Part shown: piece by piece, positions 40,792 through 52,797 of the stretch | How positions within the stretch are numbered: position 1 is the stretch's first letter | How the letters are laid out: each line of letters starts with the position of its first letter | Source: Streptomyces clavifer | GTDB lineage: Bacteria > Actinomycetota > Actinomycetes > Streptomycetales > Streptomycetaceae | NCBI GenBank assembly: GCA_014651175.1 | Contig: BMWJ01000006.1 | Coordinates: 186,001-250,000 of the forward strand | Length of the DNA: 64,000 nucleotides | Direction: 5' to 3' | Translations under genes and position numbers: made by a program | Notes under the pieces: generated by a model | The model's input: the letters and a program-made list of their open reading frames with translations, nothing else | Database searches by the model: none | Told to the model about the DNA's origin: nothing

Positions 40792-42195
40792 ATGCGCCCC
40801 CTCGTCCCGCTGTCCCCCACGCTGTATCTCCCGCCCCAGGACCGACTACTGCTGGGCAAGCCCCTGACCGCAGCGCTGGACACGGCCGAGCCGGATGCCT
40901 GGGTGGACCTCGACCGGCGGATCGCCACCGCGACCGCGTGGCGGACCGGGGTCAGGCCGCTGCGGTATCTGCTCAGGGAGCGGAATGCCGACGGCAACGG
41001 GTCGGTCGACTGGGCCGCCGCCCCCCGCTGGGACGAGGAGGCGCACGACGTCACCTGGTCGCGGTTCCCGCCCTCCGAGGCGGAGACCGCACTCGTCCTC
41101 TGCCACGACCGGTGGCAGGCACGGGAGGCGGCGCTGGCCCTCACCCCCGGGCGGCCGGCCCTCCTGCCCCTGCTGCTGGTGCGCTGCGCCGACTCCCGGC
41201 CGCGGGTGCGCGAGCGGGCCCGCAGCGTGCTGGCGGCGGACCTGGACGGGCCTGCGGCGGCGGAGCTGGTGCCCCTGGCCCTGCGGCTGAGCCTGCGCCC
41301 GCACGGCGACTGGGCCCTGGAGCGGGTCCTGGCCGTGGCCGGGCCCCTGCCGCCCTCACTGGCTCCCCGGATCCTGACGAGCCCGCTGGCACAGGTCCGG
41401 GTCCTCGGGGTGCGGCTCTGTCTGGAGCGGGGACTCCTCACACCCGCCGGGCTCACGGATCTCGTCCTCACCGCCCCGGACCGGGCCGTCCGCCGCCTGT
41501 GCACCGACGCGCTGCTGGCCCGGGTGTCCCCCGGCGACCCGGAACGGCTCCTGGACCCTCTGCTCGCGGCCTCCTCGGCCGTGACGCGGTCCTCCGCGGT
41601 GACGGCACTGCACCGGGCGGGCCGTGGCCGGGAGGCCGCGTGGCACGTGTCGGACCCCTCGGCCGGGGTGCGTTCCGCCGCCCGCCTCGTCCTGCGGATG
41701 GAGGGCCGTGAATCCGGGGAGCTCTACCGGGCGCTGTGCGCCGGCCCCGACGTGCCGGGCCTCGCCCCGGGGGCCCTGTTCGGCCTGGCCGAGTCCGGGG
41801 CGCCCGGGGCGGCGGCCCTGCTGCGGCCGCTGACTGCCCACCCGGAGGGCCGCGTGCGTGCCGCGGCGCTCGCCGCGCTGCGGATGCTGGACGCGGTCTC
41901 GCCCGACACGCTCATGGCTGCCATGGACGACCCGCACCCACCCGTGGTGCGGACCGCCCGCAAGGCGCTCGTCCCGTACGTCCTGCTCGTCCCGGAGGAG
42001 TGGCTGGCCGCCCTGGTGGCCCCCGGCCGGCCCCGGCACGTGCGGCGGTCCGGCCTGCGGCTGCTCTGCGCCCACAGCCTCGCCCTGCGCAAACGCGTGC
42101 TGGCCGCACTGGAGGAGGACGAGGACCCCGAGGTCGCCCACGAGGCACAGCGCGCCCGGTACGAGCCGTTGCCCCCGGCCGGTTCCGATGGCTGA
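40792..42195 (+). CDS. HEAT-like repeat protein of unknown function
   Basis: This 467-residue cytoplasmic protein has an N-terminal roughly 110-residue domain (PPQDRLLLGKPLTAALDTAEP, WDEEAHDVTWSRFPPSEAETALVLC) followed by repeated pairs of Ala/Leu/Arg-rich helices of HEAT/Armadillo type. Examples are RVRERARSVLAADLDGPAAAE, AVRRLCTDALLARVSPGD and RVRAAALAALRMLDAVSPDT. Such solenoids mediate protein contacts. I recognise no specific family. It is divergent from argH (202 nt) and followed closely by the PNPOx-fold gene. Confidence 0.8.
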   Translation: MRPLVPLSPTLYLPPQDRLLLGKPLTAALDTAEPDAWVDLDRRIATATAWRTGVRPLRYLLRERNADGNGSVDWAAAPRWDEEAHDVTWSRFPPSEAETALVLCHDRWQAREAALALTPGRPALLPLLLVRCADSRPRVRERARSVLAADLDGPAAAELVPLALRLSLRPHGDWALERVLAVAGPLPPSLAPRILTSPLAQVRVLGVRLCLERGLLTPAGLTDLVLTAPDRAVRRLCTDALLARVSPGDPERLLDPLLAASSAVTRSSAVTALHRAGRGREAAWHVSDPSAGVRSAARLVLRMEGRESGELYRALCAGPDVPGLAPGALFGLAESGAPGAAALLRPLTAHPEGRVRAAALAALRMLDAVSPDTLMAAMDDPHPPVVRTARKALVPYVLLVPEEWLAALVAPGRPRHVRRSGLRLLCAHSLALRKRVLAALEEDEDPEVAHEAQRARYEPLPPAGSDG

Positions 42196-42238
42196 GACCC
42201 GCTGCCCACGGGGCACCTGACGACGGATAATTCATGCC

Positions 42239-42841
42239 ATGGGAAAAAACCATGAACGTATCGACGGACGGCTGCGCACCTTCATCGAGGAGCAGCACGT
42301 CTTCTTCACCGCGACCTCGCCCCTGGACGCCGACGGCACGGTCAACCTCTCCCCGAAGGGCGTCAACGGCTCGTTCGCCGTCCTGGACGAACGGACCGTG
42401 GCCTACCTGGACTTCGCCGGGAGCAACGCGGAGACCATCGCCCATCTCCGGGAGAACGGCCGCATCACCCTGATGTGGTGCGCCTTCCAGGGGCCGCCGA
42501 ACATCGTCCGGGTGCACGGCCGCGGTGAGCCCGTCTTCCGCGACGACCCCCGGTTCCCCGGTCTCCTCGGCCGTTTCCCCTCGGTCGACCCGACCGCGCA
42601 CGGGCTGCGCGCGATCATCGTGGTGAGCGCGGAACTGATCCGGGACACCTGCGGTTACGGGGTGCCCTTCATGGCGTACGACGAGGACCGGACCCTGCAC
42701 GCCGACCGCTTCCGGCGTGAGGACGACGCGAGTCTGAGCGCGTACTTCGGGAAGAAGGAGGACATCGCCACCAGCATCGACGGGCTGCCGGGCCTGCCCC
42801 TGCCGCTGCCCGGCCTGCCCGCGCCGGCGTCCGCGGGGTAG
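42239..42841 (+). CDS. pyridoxamine 5'-phosphate oxidase-fold flavoprotein family
   Basis: This 200-residue protein of the PNPOx-like split-barrel group starts MGKNHERIDGRLRTFIEEQH, then VFFTATSPLDADGTVNLSPKG. ITLMWCAFQGPPNIVRVHGRGEPVF forms the FMN-contact strand pair and CGYGVPFMAYDEDRTLHADRF the C-terminal part. It probably binds FMN or F420 and acts on a small molecule; true PNPOx activity is not supported by the length or C-terminus. The Pro/Leu-rich end is likely flexible. Confidence 0.88.
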   Translation: MGKNHERIDGRLRTFIEEQHVFFTATSPLDADGTVNLSPKGVNGSFAVLDERTVAYLDFAGSNAETIAHLRENGRITLMWCAFQGPPNIVRVHGRGEPVFRDDPRFPGLLGRFPSVDPTAHGLRAIIVVSAELIRDTCGYGVPFMAYDEDRTLHADRFRREDDASLSAYFGKKEDIATSIDGLPGLPLPLPGLPAPASAG

Positions 42842-42922
42842 GCACGGGCCCGGTGTAAGGCGCTGGGCCGAACGGAGCAGGTGCGGTGGGGCGGGGCGGG
42901 CACGGGCCGTACGGTCCGGAGC

Positions 42923-43621
42923 ATGCGCAGACCCTTGGTGACCGCGTCCGTCCTGCTCGCGCTGGCGTCGCTCGCGGCGCGGCCGGCGGAGCCGCCACCC
43001 CTTCCGGAACGGCTGGCCGACACGGGCGGCGGCAGCCAGCTGATCACCGCCGAGGCCGCCGGCACGGACTCCACCACGGGCACGGTCACCTGGTGGGACC
43101 GGCGGCGGGGGACGTGGGTGGCGGCGGGTTCGGCTCCTGCCCGCTTCGGCGCGAACGGCCTGGCCGAGGGCACCACCCGTACGCAGGGCACGAACACCAC
43201 GCCGACCGGCCTGTTCGACCTGCCGTACGCCTTCGGCACCGGGACGGCCCCGGCCGGAACCCGCTATCCGTACCGCCGGGCCGGCGACCGCTCGTGGTGG
43301 TGCCAGGACAACGCGTCCCCCGCGTACAACCGCTGGGTGGAGCCGCGCCCGGCCCACTGCCGGGCGGGCGAGGCCGAGCACCTGGTCGCGTACCGCGCGC
43401 AGTACGCCCGCGCGCTCGTGATCGGCTTCAACTACCACCGGCCGGTCCGGGGCCGGGGCGCCGGGATCTTCCTGCACGTCGACGGCAGGGGAGCGACCGC
43501 CGGCTGCGTGTCCGTACCGGCCACCGTCATGGAGCGGATCCTCGCCTGGGCCGATCCGGCACGGCGGCCGCACATCGCGATCGGGACCGGGTCCGGCCCG
43601 ACCGCGATCACGCGCTACTGA
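42923..43621 (+). CDS. exported L,D-transpeptidase-like protein (YkuD-related)
   Basis: This 232-residue protein has a short signal sequence (MRRPLVTASVLLALASLAARP). The mature part contains TTPTGLFDLPYAFGTG and, near the C-terminus, FLHVDGRGATAGCVSVPATVMERIL. There the His-x-...-Gly-Cys pattern matches the catalytic HX(14-17)SHGC region of L,D-transpeptidase-like cysteine enzymes. It may cross-link or modify peptidoglycan, or act as an L,D-carboxypeptidase. ATG 42923 gives the signal peptide at once. It ends 10 nt before the convergent argR. Confidence 0.85.
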   Translation: MRRPLVTASVLLALASLAARPAEPPPLPERLADTGGGSQLITAEAAGTDSTTGTVTWWDRRRGTWVAAGSAPARFGANGLAEGTTRTQGTNTTPTGLFDLPYAFGTGTAPAGTRYPYRRAGDRSWWCQDNASPAYNRWVEPRPAHCRAGEAEHLVAYRAQYARALVIGFNYHRPVRGRGAGIFLHVDGRGATAGCVSVPATVMERILAWADPARRPHIAIGTGSGPTAITRY

Positions 43622-43631
43622 CGGCGGCCGC

Positions 43632-44168
43632 TCAGCGGTCGTTCTGGGCGAGCCGCAGCAGGTGGTCGGCCAGTGCCTGGCCGCCGTTCGGGTCACGGCT
43701 GATCAGCATCAGCGTGTCGTCGCCCGCGATCGTGCCGAGGATCGCCCGGAGTTCGGCCTGGTCGATGGCCGAGGCGAGGAACTGGGCGGCGCCCGGCGGG
43801 GTCCGGAGCACCACCAGGTTGGCCGAGGCCTCCGCGGAGATGAGCAGCTCGGCGGAGAGCCTGCGCATCCGCTCCTCCTTCGCGGACCCGCCGAGCGGTG
43901 CCTGCGGAGTGCGGAAGCCGCCCTCGCTGGGCACCGCGTAGATCAGCTCGCCGCCGGTGTTGCGGATCTTCACCGCGCCGAGCTCGTCCAGGTCGCGGGA
44001 GAGCGTCGCCTGGGTGACGCTCAGCCCGTCGTCGGCCAGGAGCTTGGCCAGCTGGCTCTGCGAGCGCACCGGCTGCCGGTTGAGGATGTCCACGATCCTG
44101 CGGTGGCGTGCCGTGCGGGTCTGCGGCACCGACGGCCCGCCGTGCTCGGATTCCTGCGCCTCGGTCAT
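43632..44168 (-). CDS. argR: arginine repressor
   Basis: This 178-residue regulator has an N-terminal winged HTH ([32 protein letters not shown], then [21 protein letters not shown]). The C-terminal oligomerisation and arginine-binding domain contains [22 protein letters not shown] and [15 protein letters not shown], in which the GDDT acids bind arginine. As a hexamer with arginine it represses arg genes. It lies 25 nt after argD as the last gene of argC-J-B-D-R. The ATG at 44168 was chosen as the first with a sensible N-terminus; the open frame to 44276 overlaps argD. Confidence 0.95.
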   Translation of the reverse strand: MTEAQESEHGGPSVPQTRTARHRRIVDILNRQPVRSQSQLAKLLADDGLSVTQATLSRDLDELGAVKIRNTGGELIYAVPSEGGFRTPQAPLGGSAKEERMRRLSAELLISAEASANLVVLRTPPGAAQFLASAIDQAELRAILGTIAGDDTLMLISRDPNGGQALADHLLRLAQNDR

Positions 44169-44193
44169 CGTCGTCGCCTCAATCTCCGGATCG

Positions 44194-45390
44194 TCACTCT
44201 GCGGACCGTCCGTCCCCGTAGGTCGCGTCGAGAGCTCCCGGCAGGATCCGCAGGAACGCGTCCACCTCCGCGTCACCGATGATCAGCGGCGGCATGAGCC
44301 GTACGACGTCGGGGGCGGGAGCGTTCACCAGGAGTCCGGCTTCCTGAGCCGCCTGCTGCACCTTCGCCGCGAGGGGCCCGGTGAGCACGATACCCAGCAG
44401 CAGGCCGGAGCCTCGGACGTGGGAGACCAGCGGGTGCCCCAGGCCCTCGACGCCGTCCCTGATCCTCTCGCCGAGCCGCTTCACCTCGTCCAGGGTGCCG
44501 TCGGCGGCGAGGGTGTCCAGGACGGCGAGGCCGGCGGCGCAGGCGACGGGGTTGCCGCCGAACGTCGTGCCGTGCTGACCGGGCTTCAGCAGGTCGGCCG
44601 CCGCGCCGAACGCCACGGTGGCGCCGATCGGCAGTCCGCCGCCGAGGCCCTTGGCGAGCGTGACGAGGTCGGGCTCGACGCCCTGGTGGGCCTGGTGCTC
44701 GAACCAGTGGCCGCAGCGGCCGATCCCGGTCTGCACCTCGTCCAGGACCAGCAGCGTGCCGGTGGCCCGGGTGATCTCCCGGGCGGCCTCCAGATAGCCC
44801 TTGGGCGGGACGACCACACCGTTCTCGCCCTGCATGGGCTCGATGATCAGCAGGGCGGTGTCGGTGGTCACCGCGGCCCGGAGCGCCTCGACGTCTCCGT
44901 ACGGCACGTGGGTGACGTCGCCGGGCAGCGGGAGGAAGCCCTCGCGCTTCTTGGGCTGGCCGGTGAGGGCGAGGGCGCCCATGGTCCGGCCGTGGAAGCC
45001 GCCGTCGGTGGCGACCATGTGGCCGCGGCCGGTGAGCCGGCCGATCTTGAAGGCGGCCTCGTTGGCCTCGGCACCGGAGTTGGAGAAGTAGACCCGGCCC
45101 GTGCGCCCGAAGAGCTGGAGCAGCCGCTCGGCGAGCTCGACGGGCGGTTCGGCGATGAAGAGGTTGGAGACGTGGCCGAGCGAGCCGATCTGGCGGGAGA
45201 CGGCCTCGACGACGGCCGGGTGGGCGTGACCGAGGGCGTTGACCGCGATCCCGCCGACGAAGTCGAGGTATTCGGTGCCGTCGGCGTCCCACACCCGGGC
45301 TCCGGCACCGCGCACCAGGGACAGCTGCGGCGTGCCGTAGTTGTCCATGAGTGCGCCCTGCCAGCGCTGTGTGAACTCCTGGTTGCTCAT
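44194..45390 (-). CDS. argD: acetylornithine aminotransferase
   Basis: This 398-residue class-III PLP aminotransferase has the family blocks [74 protein letters not shown] and the PLP lysine in [14 protein letters not shown]. It converts N-acetylglutamate semialdehyde to N-acetylornithine. Its ATG overlaps the argB stop by 4 nt (45387-45390). A broader role in lysine or GABA metabolism is possible. Confidence 0.96.
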   Translation of the reverse strand: MSNQEFTQRWQGALMDNYGTPQLSLVRGAGARVWDADGTEYLDFVGGIAVNALGHAHPAVVEAVSRQIGSLGHVSNLFIAEPPVELAERLLQLFGRTGRVYFSNSGAEANEAAFKIGRLTGRGHMVATDGGFHGRTMGALALTGQPKKREGFLPLPGDVTHVPYGDVEALRAAVTTDTALLIIEPMQGENGVVVPPKGYLEAAREITRATGTLLVLDEVQTGIGRCGHWFEHQAHQGVEPDLVTLAKGLGGGLPIGATVAFGAAADLLKPGQHGTTFGGNPVACAAGLAVLDTLAADGTLDEVKRLGERIRDGVEGLGHPLVSHVRGSGLLLGIVLTGPLAAKVQQAAQEAGLLVNAPAPDVVRLMPPLIIGDAEVDAFLRILPGALDATYGDGRSAE

Positions 45391-46294
45391 GACTCCCCCT
45401 GTGCGGTCCGTGCGTCGGGCACGACCATCGTGCCGATTCCCTCGTCGGTGAAGATCTCCAGCAGGATCGAGTGCTGGACCCGGCCGTCGATGACACGGGC
45501 CGTCTCGACCCCGTTGCGTACGGCGTGCAGGCAGCCCTGCATCTTGGGGACCATGCCGCTGGACAGGTCGGGCAGCAGCCTCTCCAGCTCGGTGGCGGTG
45601 AGGCGGCTGATCACGTCGTCGCTGTTCGGCCAGTCCTCGTAGAGGCCCTCGACGTCGGTGAGGACCATCAGCGTCTCGGCGTTCAGCGCGGCGGCGAGTG
45701 CGGCGGCGGCGGTGTCGGCGTTGACGTTGTAGACGTGGTTGTCCTCGGCCGAGCGGGCGATGGAGGAGATGACCGGGATCCGGCCGTCGTCGAGCAGCGC
45801 CTGGATGGCCCCGGTGTCGATGGCGGTGATCTCGCCGACCCGGCCGATGTCGACGGCCTCGCCGTCGATCACCGGGCGGTGCTGGGTGGCGGTGATGGTG
45901 TGGGCGTCCTCGCCGGTCATGCCGACCGCGAGCGGGCCGTGCTGGTTGAGCAGGCCGACGAGCTCACGCTGGACCTGCCCCGCCAGCACCATCCGCACGA
46001 CGTCCATCGCCTCGGGCGTGGTGACGCGGAGTCCGGCCTTGAACTCGCTGACCAGGCCCTGCTTGTCGAGCTGGGCACTGATCTGCGGGCCGCCGCCGTG
46101 CACGACGACGGGCTTGAGGCCGGCGTGCCGCAGGAAGACGACGTCCTGCGCGAACGCGGCCTTCAGCTCCTCGTCGATCATGGCGTTGCCGCCGAACTTG
46201 ATGACGACGGTCCTGCCGTTGTGGCGGGTCAGCCAGGGCAGTGCCTCGATGAGGATCTGTGCCTTCGGCAGCGCGGTGTGCTTCCTCGCGGCGC

Positions 46295-46298
<4 letters not shown>
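45387..46298 (-). CDS. argB: acetylglutamate kinase
   Basis: This 303-residue amino-acid kinase has the Gly-rich phosphate site [12 protein letters not shown], substrate loop [54 protein letters not shown] and a C-terminal [16 protein letters not shown]. The longer length than the E. coli enzyme and its N-terminal helix ([13 protein letters not shown]) fit the arginine-inhibitable hexameric type. It phosphorylates N-acetylglutamate. It overlaps argJ upstream and argD downstream by 4 nt each. Confidence 0.96.
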
Positions 46299-49323
<3,025 letters not shown>

Positions 49324-49728
49324 TCAGGAACGCGCGTCGCCGGTCTCCTCGGACCGCGCCGCGTTCTTCTCCTTGATGCGCACGGCTTCCTTGCGGACCT
49401 CGGCCTGGGTGGCCCGCTCCTTCTGCAGCCACTCGGGGCTCTCGTTCTTCAGCTCGTCGATCTGCTCGGTGGTCAGCGGCTCGGTGACTCCGCCCCGCGC
49501 GAGGCCGGCGATGGAGATGCCCAGCTTGGAGGCGACCACGGGCCGGGGGTGCGGGCCGTTGCGCCGCAGCTCCTGCAGCCACGCGGGCGGGTCGGCCTGC
49601 AGCGCGTTCAGCTCGCCGCGCGAGACGACGCCCTCCTGGAACTCGGCGGGGGTGGCTTCGAGGTACACACCCAGCTTCTTCGCCGCGGTGGCGGGCTTCA
49701 TGGTCTGGGTGGTCTGGTGCGACGTCAT
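49324..49728 (-). CDS. DUF5997 family protein
   Basis: This 134-residue cytoplasmic protein starts MTSHQTTQTMKPATAAKKLG, then VYLEATPAEFQEGVVSRGEL. The body is helical and charged (LNALQADPPAWLQELRRNGP, PLTTEQIDELKNESPEWLQKE) with two similar PxWLQ motifs about 50 residues apart, which suggests an internal duplication. The function is unknown. It is divergent from the LysR-sensor gene with only 58 nt between starts, an arrangement I believe is conserved. The ATG at 49728 is preferred over 49749 on length and N-terminal sequence. Confidence 0.85.
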   Translation of the reverse strand: MTSHQTTQTMKPATAAKKLGVYLEATPAEFQEGVVSRGELNALQADPPAWLQELRRNGPHPRPVVASKLGISIAGLARGGVTEPLTTEQIDELKNESPEWLQKERATQAEVRKEAVRIKEKNAARSEETGDARS

Positions 49729-49786
49729 GGTGCCCAGGGTATCGAGCATGTGCGCCCCCTCCGACCACGCCCGGTAGCCTGGCGGG

Positions 49787-50542
49787 GTGACAGGCTCGGA
49801 AACCCCCTCCTCGTTCCGGCTCGCCTACGTCCCGGGCGTGACCCCGACCAAATGGGTGCGGATCTGGAACGAACGGCTGCCCGGTGTCCCCCTGACCCTC
49901 GTGGGCGTACCCGCCGACGAGGCGGCCCGCACGCTGCGCGGCGGCGACGCCGACGCCGGTTTCGTGCGCCTCCCGGTCGACCGTACGGATCTGAGCGCCA
50001 TCCCCCTCTACACCGAGACGACCGTCGTCGTGGTCCCCAAGGACCACCTCGTGGCGGCCGTCGACGAGGTGTCGGCCGCGGACCTCGCCGAGGAGGTCGT
50101 CCTGCACCCCCTCGACGACACCCTGGAGTGGGACCGTCCGCCCGGCCTGCCGGCGCTGGAACGCCCCGCGACGACGGAGGACGCGGTCGAGCTGGTGGCC
50201 GCGGGGGTGGGACTGCTCGTCGTCCCCCAGTCGCTGGCCCGGCTGTACCACCGCAAGGACCTCACCTACCGGCCGCTCTCGGACGTCCCGGAGTCGCGCA
50301 TCGCGCTGTCGTGGCCGGAGGAGAGGACCACCGACCTGGTGGAGGAGTTCATCGGGATCGTCCGCGGGCGGACCGTGAACAGCACCCGGGGACGCCCCCC
50401 GACACCCCCGCAGCCGAAGGCCAAGCGCCCCGAGAAGAAGGGGGGCGCGCCGCGCAAGCCCGCGGCCGGCAAGGCGACGGGCAAGAACCCCCGCGGCGCG
50501 TCCGGCGGTGGCAAGCGCGGCAAGCCCCGCCGCCGCCCCTAG
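49787..50542 (+). CDS. LysR substrate-binding-domain protein without HTH, with basic tail
   Basis: This 251-residue protein's first 200 residues resemble the sensor half of LysR regulators (FRLAYVPGVTPTKWVRIWNE, VVVVPKDHLVAAVDEVSAADL, EDAVELVAAGVGLLVVPQSLA). There is no N-terminal helix-turn-helix. Instead the last roughly 50 residues are a Lys/Arg/Pro/Gly-rich disordered tail (PKAKRPEKKGGAPRKPAAGK and on), which could bind nucleic acid non-specifically. GTG 49787 is the only start. It is divergent from the DUF5997 gene; a functional link is inferred. Confidence 0.85.
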   Translation: MTGSETPSSFRLAYVPGVTPTKWVRIWNERLPGVPLTLVGVPADEAARTLRGGDADAGFVRLPVDRTDLSAIPLYTETTVVVVPKDHLVAAVDEVSAADLAEEVVLHPLDDTLEWDRPPGLPALERPATTEDAVELVAAGVGLLVVPQSLARLYHRKDLTYRPLSDVPESRIALSWPEERTTDLVEEFIGIVRGRTVNSTRGRPPTPPQPKAKRPEKKGGAPRKPAAGKATGKNPRGASGGGKRGKPRRRP

Positions 50543-50687
50543 GGCCTCGGCGGCGCACCACCCCGTACCCGTAGTACTCCAGAGCTACGGGACAGGTGCA
50601 CTCCATGGCGGGACGCGGACCACACGGGACGCTCCATAGCTTCGGTACCGGATTCACCAGGAACATCCGGTACGGAAGGACCTCCCC

Positions 50688-51644
50688 ATGGCGTCCCGCC
50701 CACGCAGCAGCCGCTTGCGTCGCGCCCTGCTCACCGCGCTCGTCACCGCGTCCGTGGCCCTGCCGGTGTCGGGGGCGGCCCGCCCGGCCGCCGTTCCGGC
50801 TCCGGCGCCGGCCGACCTCGGCCCGCTGGGAGCCGCGACCCCCGCCGCACTCGGCGCGCGGTACGCGGCCGGCCGCGACGGCATCCGGGCGGCCGGGCAG
50901 GCGGCCCTGCGGCACGGTGACCGGCAGCGCGCCGCCTCCCTCCGGGCCATGGCCGCGCCCGGACGGCACTTCCTCGCGTTCGACGGACGCGACGGCGGCC
51001 GTACCGCCGAGGTCTTCGGGGATCTGTCCCGGGCCCACCGGATCGCGGTGCTGGTGCCGGGGGCCGGCGTCGACCTCGACCACTACGCGCGCCTGCGGCA
51101 CGGTGGCGAGGCGCTCCTCGGGGAGCTGGGCGGCGGTTCGGCCGTCGTCGCCTGGCTCGGGTACCGGACCCCGGCCACGGTGAGCCCGGGGGCGCTGACG
51201 GCGGGGCGGGCCGACGAGGCGGCCCCGCTGCTGCGGTCCTTCGTGCGGGAGCTGGGAGCGGCTCGGCCCGCCGCCCGGGTCGCCCTCCTCTGCCATTCCT
51301 ACGGTTCCGTCGTGTGCGCCCGGGCCGCCTCCGGGCTGGAGGTCGCGGACCTCGTGCTGTTCGGCAGCCCCGGCACGGGGGCGGAGAGTGCCGCGGCTCT
51401 GCACACCGGGGCGACCGTCCGGGCCGGCCGCGCCACCGGCGACTGGATCGCCGGTGTACCCCACGTGGAGCTGGACCTCGCCTTCACCACCGTCGGGTTC
51501 GGGGCCGATCCGGTCTCGCCGGAGTTCGGGGCGGAGGTGTTCGACGCGGGCGACGGCGGGCACGGCGACTACCTGGAGCCGGGCTCCGTCCCCCTGCGCA
51601 GCATCGCGGCGATCGTGGCGGGACGGGCGGGCCGCCATGCGTGA
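50688..51644 (+). CDS. secreted alpha/beta hydrolase (DUF1023-like)
   Basis: This 318-residue protein has a signal peptide (RRALLTALVTASVALPVSGA). The hydrolase core includes AHRIAVLVPGAGVDLDHYARL (oxyanion strand), the nucleophile elbow LLCHSYGSVVCARAA, in which the usual first Gly of GxSxG is Cys, then DLVLFGSPGTGAES. A C-terminal acidic/His region FDAGDGGHGDYLEPGSVP supplies the catalytic His. The substrate is unknown. ATG 50688 follows GGAAGGA. The next gene overlaps its end by 8 nt. Confidence 0.87.
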   Translation: MASRPRSSRLRRALLTALVTASVALPVSGAARPAAVPAPAPADLGPLGAATPAALGARYAAGRDGIRAAGQAALRHGDRQRAASLRAMAAPGRHFLAFDGRDGGRTAEVFGDLSRAHRIAVLVPGAGVDLDHYARLRHGGEALLGELGGGSAVVAWLGYRTPATVSPGALTAGRADEAAPLLRSFVRELGAARPAARVALLCHSYGSVVCARAASGLEVADLVLFGSPGTGAESAAALHTGATVRAGRATGDWIAGVPHVELDLAFTTVGFGADPVSPEFGAEVFDAGDGGHGDYLEPGSVPLRSIAAIVAGRAGRHA

Positions 51645-52797
51645 CCTGGTACGGCGTATCGAGTCCGCGACGCCCCCGGGCCGCGACCGGGCGGTCGACG
51701 CCCTGCGCGCGGCGGCCATCGTGGGTGTGGTGGGCGGCCACTGGCTGGTGACCGCGCTGGTCGCCGACAGCGGCACGGTGCGCGGGGCGAGTCCGCTGCG
51801 GTACATGCCGGAGTTCACCCCGGTCTCCTGGGTGTTCCAGACGCTCGCTGTCTTCTTCCTGGTGGGCGGGCAGGTGGGCGCGGGGGGATACGCCTCCGCC
51901 CGCGCGAGGGGCGATTCCTACGGCCGGTGGCTGCGTACCCGGATGGGGCGGCTGTTCCGCCCGGTCGCCGTGGTCCCGGCCGTGTGGGCCGTGGCGGCGG
52001 GCGTGATGCTGGTCTCCGGGGTGGACCGGGGGACGGTGCGCGCGCTGGGCAAGCTGGTGTGGTCGCCGCTCTGGTTCCTGCTGGTCTTCGCGGCGCTGAC
52101 GGCGGCGACACCGCTGGTGGCACGCCTGCACCCGCTGTGGCCGCTCGCCGTGGTCCTGCACGTCGATCTCTTCAGGCTGGGGCTGGACGGCCCGTCCGCG
52201 CTCGGCTGGATCAACGTGGCCGCGGGCTGGCTGGTCCCGTACTGCCTGGGGGCCGCCCGGGCCCGGGGCGCGCTGGACAGCCGGCGGACCGGGTGGGCGC
52301 TGCTGATCGGAGGCGCGGGAGCCACCGCAGGGCTCGTGCTGTTCGCCGGCTACCCCGCCTCCATGGTCGGGGTGCCGGGCAGCGGGCTCTCCAACCTCGA
52401 CCCGCCGACGCTCGCCGTCGTCACCTTCGGTCTGGCCCAGTGCGGTGGCGCCCTGCTGCTCCTCGGTCCGCTGCGGCGGGTAATGGCGCGGCCCGGGGTG
52501 TGGGCGGTGACGGCGCTGGTGAATCTTTCCGCGATGACGATATTCCTGTGGCACCAGACGGCGATGATCGTGGTGACCTCGACCGCCCTTCTCGTGGCCG
52601 GCCCGCTCCCCGGCCTGCACGACCTGCCCGAAGGACCGGCCTGGATCCTCGCGCGGCTGGCCTGGCTGCCGGTGTTCGCCCTGGCCCTGCTGGTGTGCCG
52701 GGCCGCGTTCGGCACGTACGAGACGCGCGGCGGCGGCCGTTCGACGGTCGTGCGGAAGGCCTCCCCCGCCCCTGTCACGGAGTCGCGCCATGCATAG
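51637..52797 (+). CDS. acyltransferase-3 family integral membrane protein
   Basis: This 386-residue membrane protein has about ten helices. The family start RDRAVDALRAAAIVGVVGGHWLVTAL carries the R-x10-H active-site pattern (Arg and His in helix 1). FQTLAVFFLVGGQVGAGGYASARARG and the RMGRLFRPV loop follow. AT3 proteins move acetyl or other acyl groups onto exported carbohydrates, lipids or antibiotics. ATG 51637 overlaps the upstream hydrolase by 8 nt, and its own end overlaps the histidine kinase start by 8 nt, so the set is probably one transcript. Confidence 0.88.
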   Translation: MRDLVRRIESATPPGRDRAVDALRAAAIVGVVGGHWLVTALVADSGTVRGASPLRYMPEFTPVSWVFQTLAVFFLVGGQVGAGGYASARARGDSYGRWLRTRMGRLFRPVAVVPAVWAVAAGVMLVSGVDRGTVRALGKLVWSPLWFLLVFAALTAATPLVARLHPLWPLAVVLHVDLFRLGLDGPSALGWINVAAGWLVPYCLGAARARGALDSRRTGWALLIGGAGATAGLVLFAGYPASMVGVPGSGLSNLDPPTLAVVTFGLAQCGGALLLLGPLRRVMARPGVWAVTALVNLSAMTIFLWHQTAMIVVTSTALLVAGPLPGLHDLPEGPAWILARLAWLPVFALALLVCRAAFGTYETRGGGRSTVVRKASPAPVTESRHA

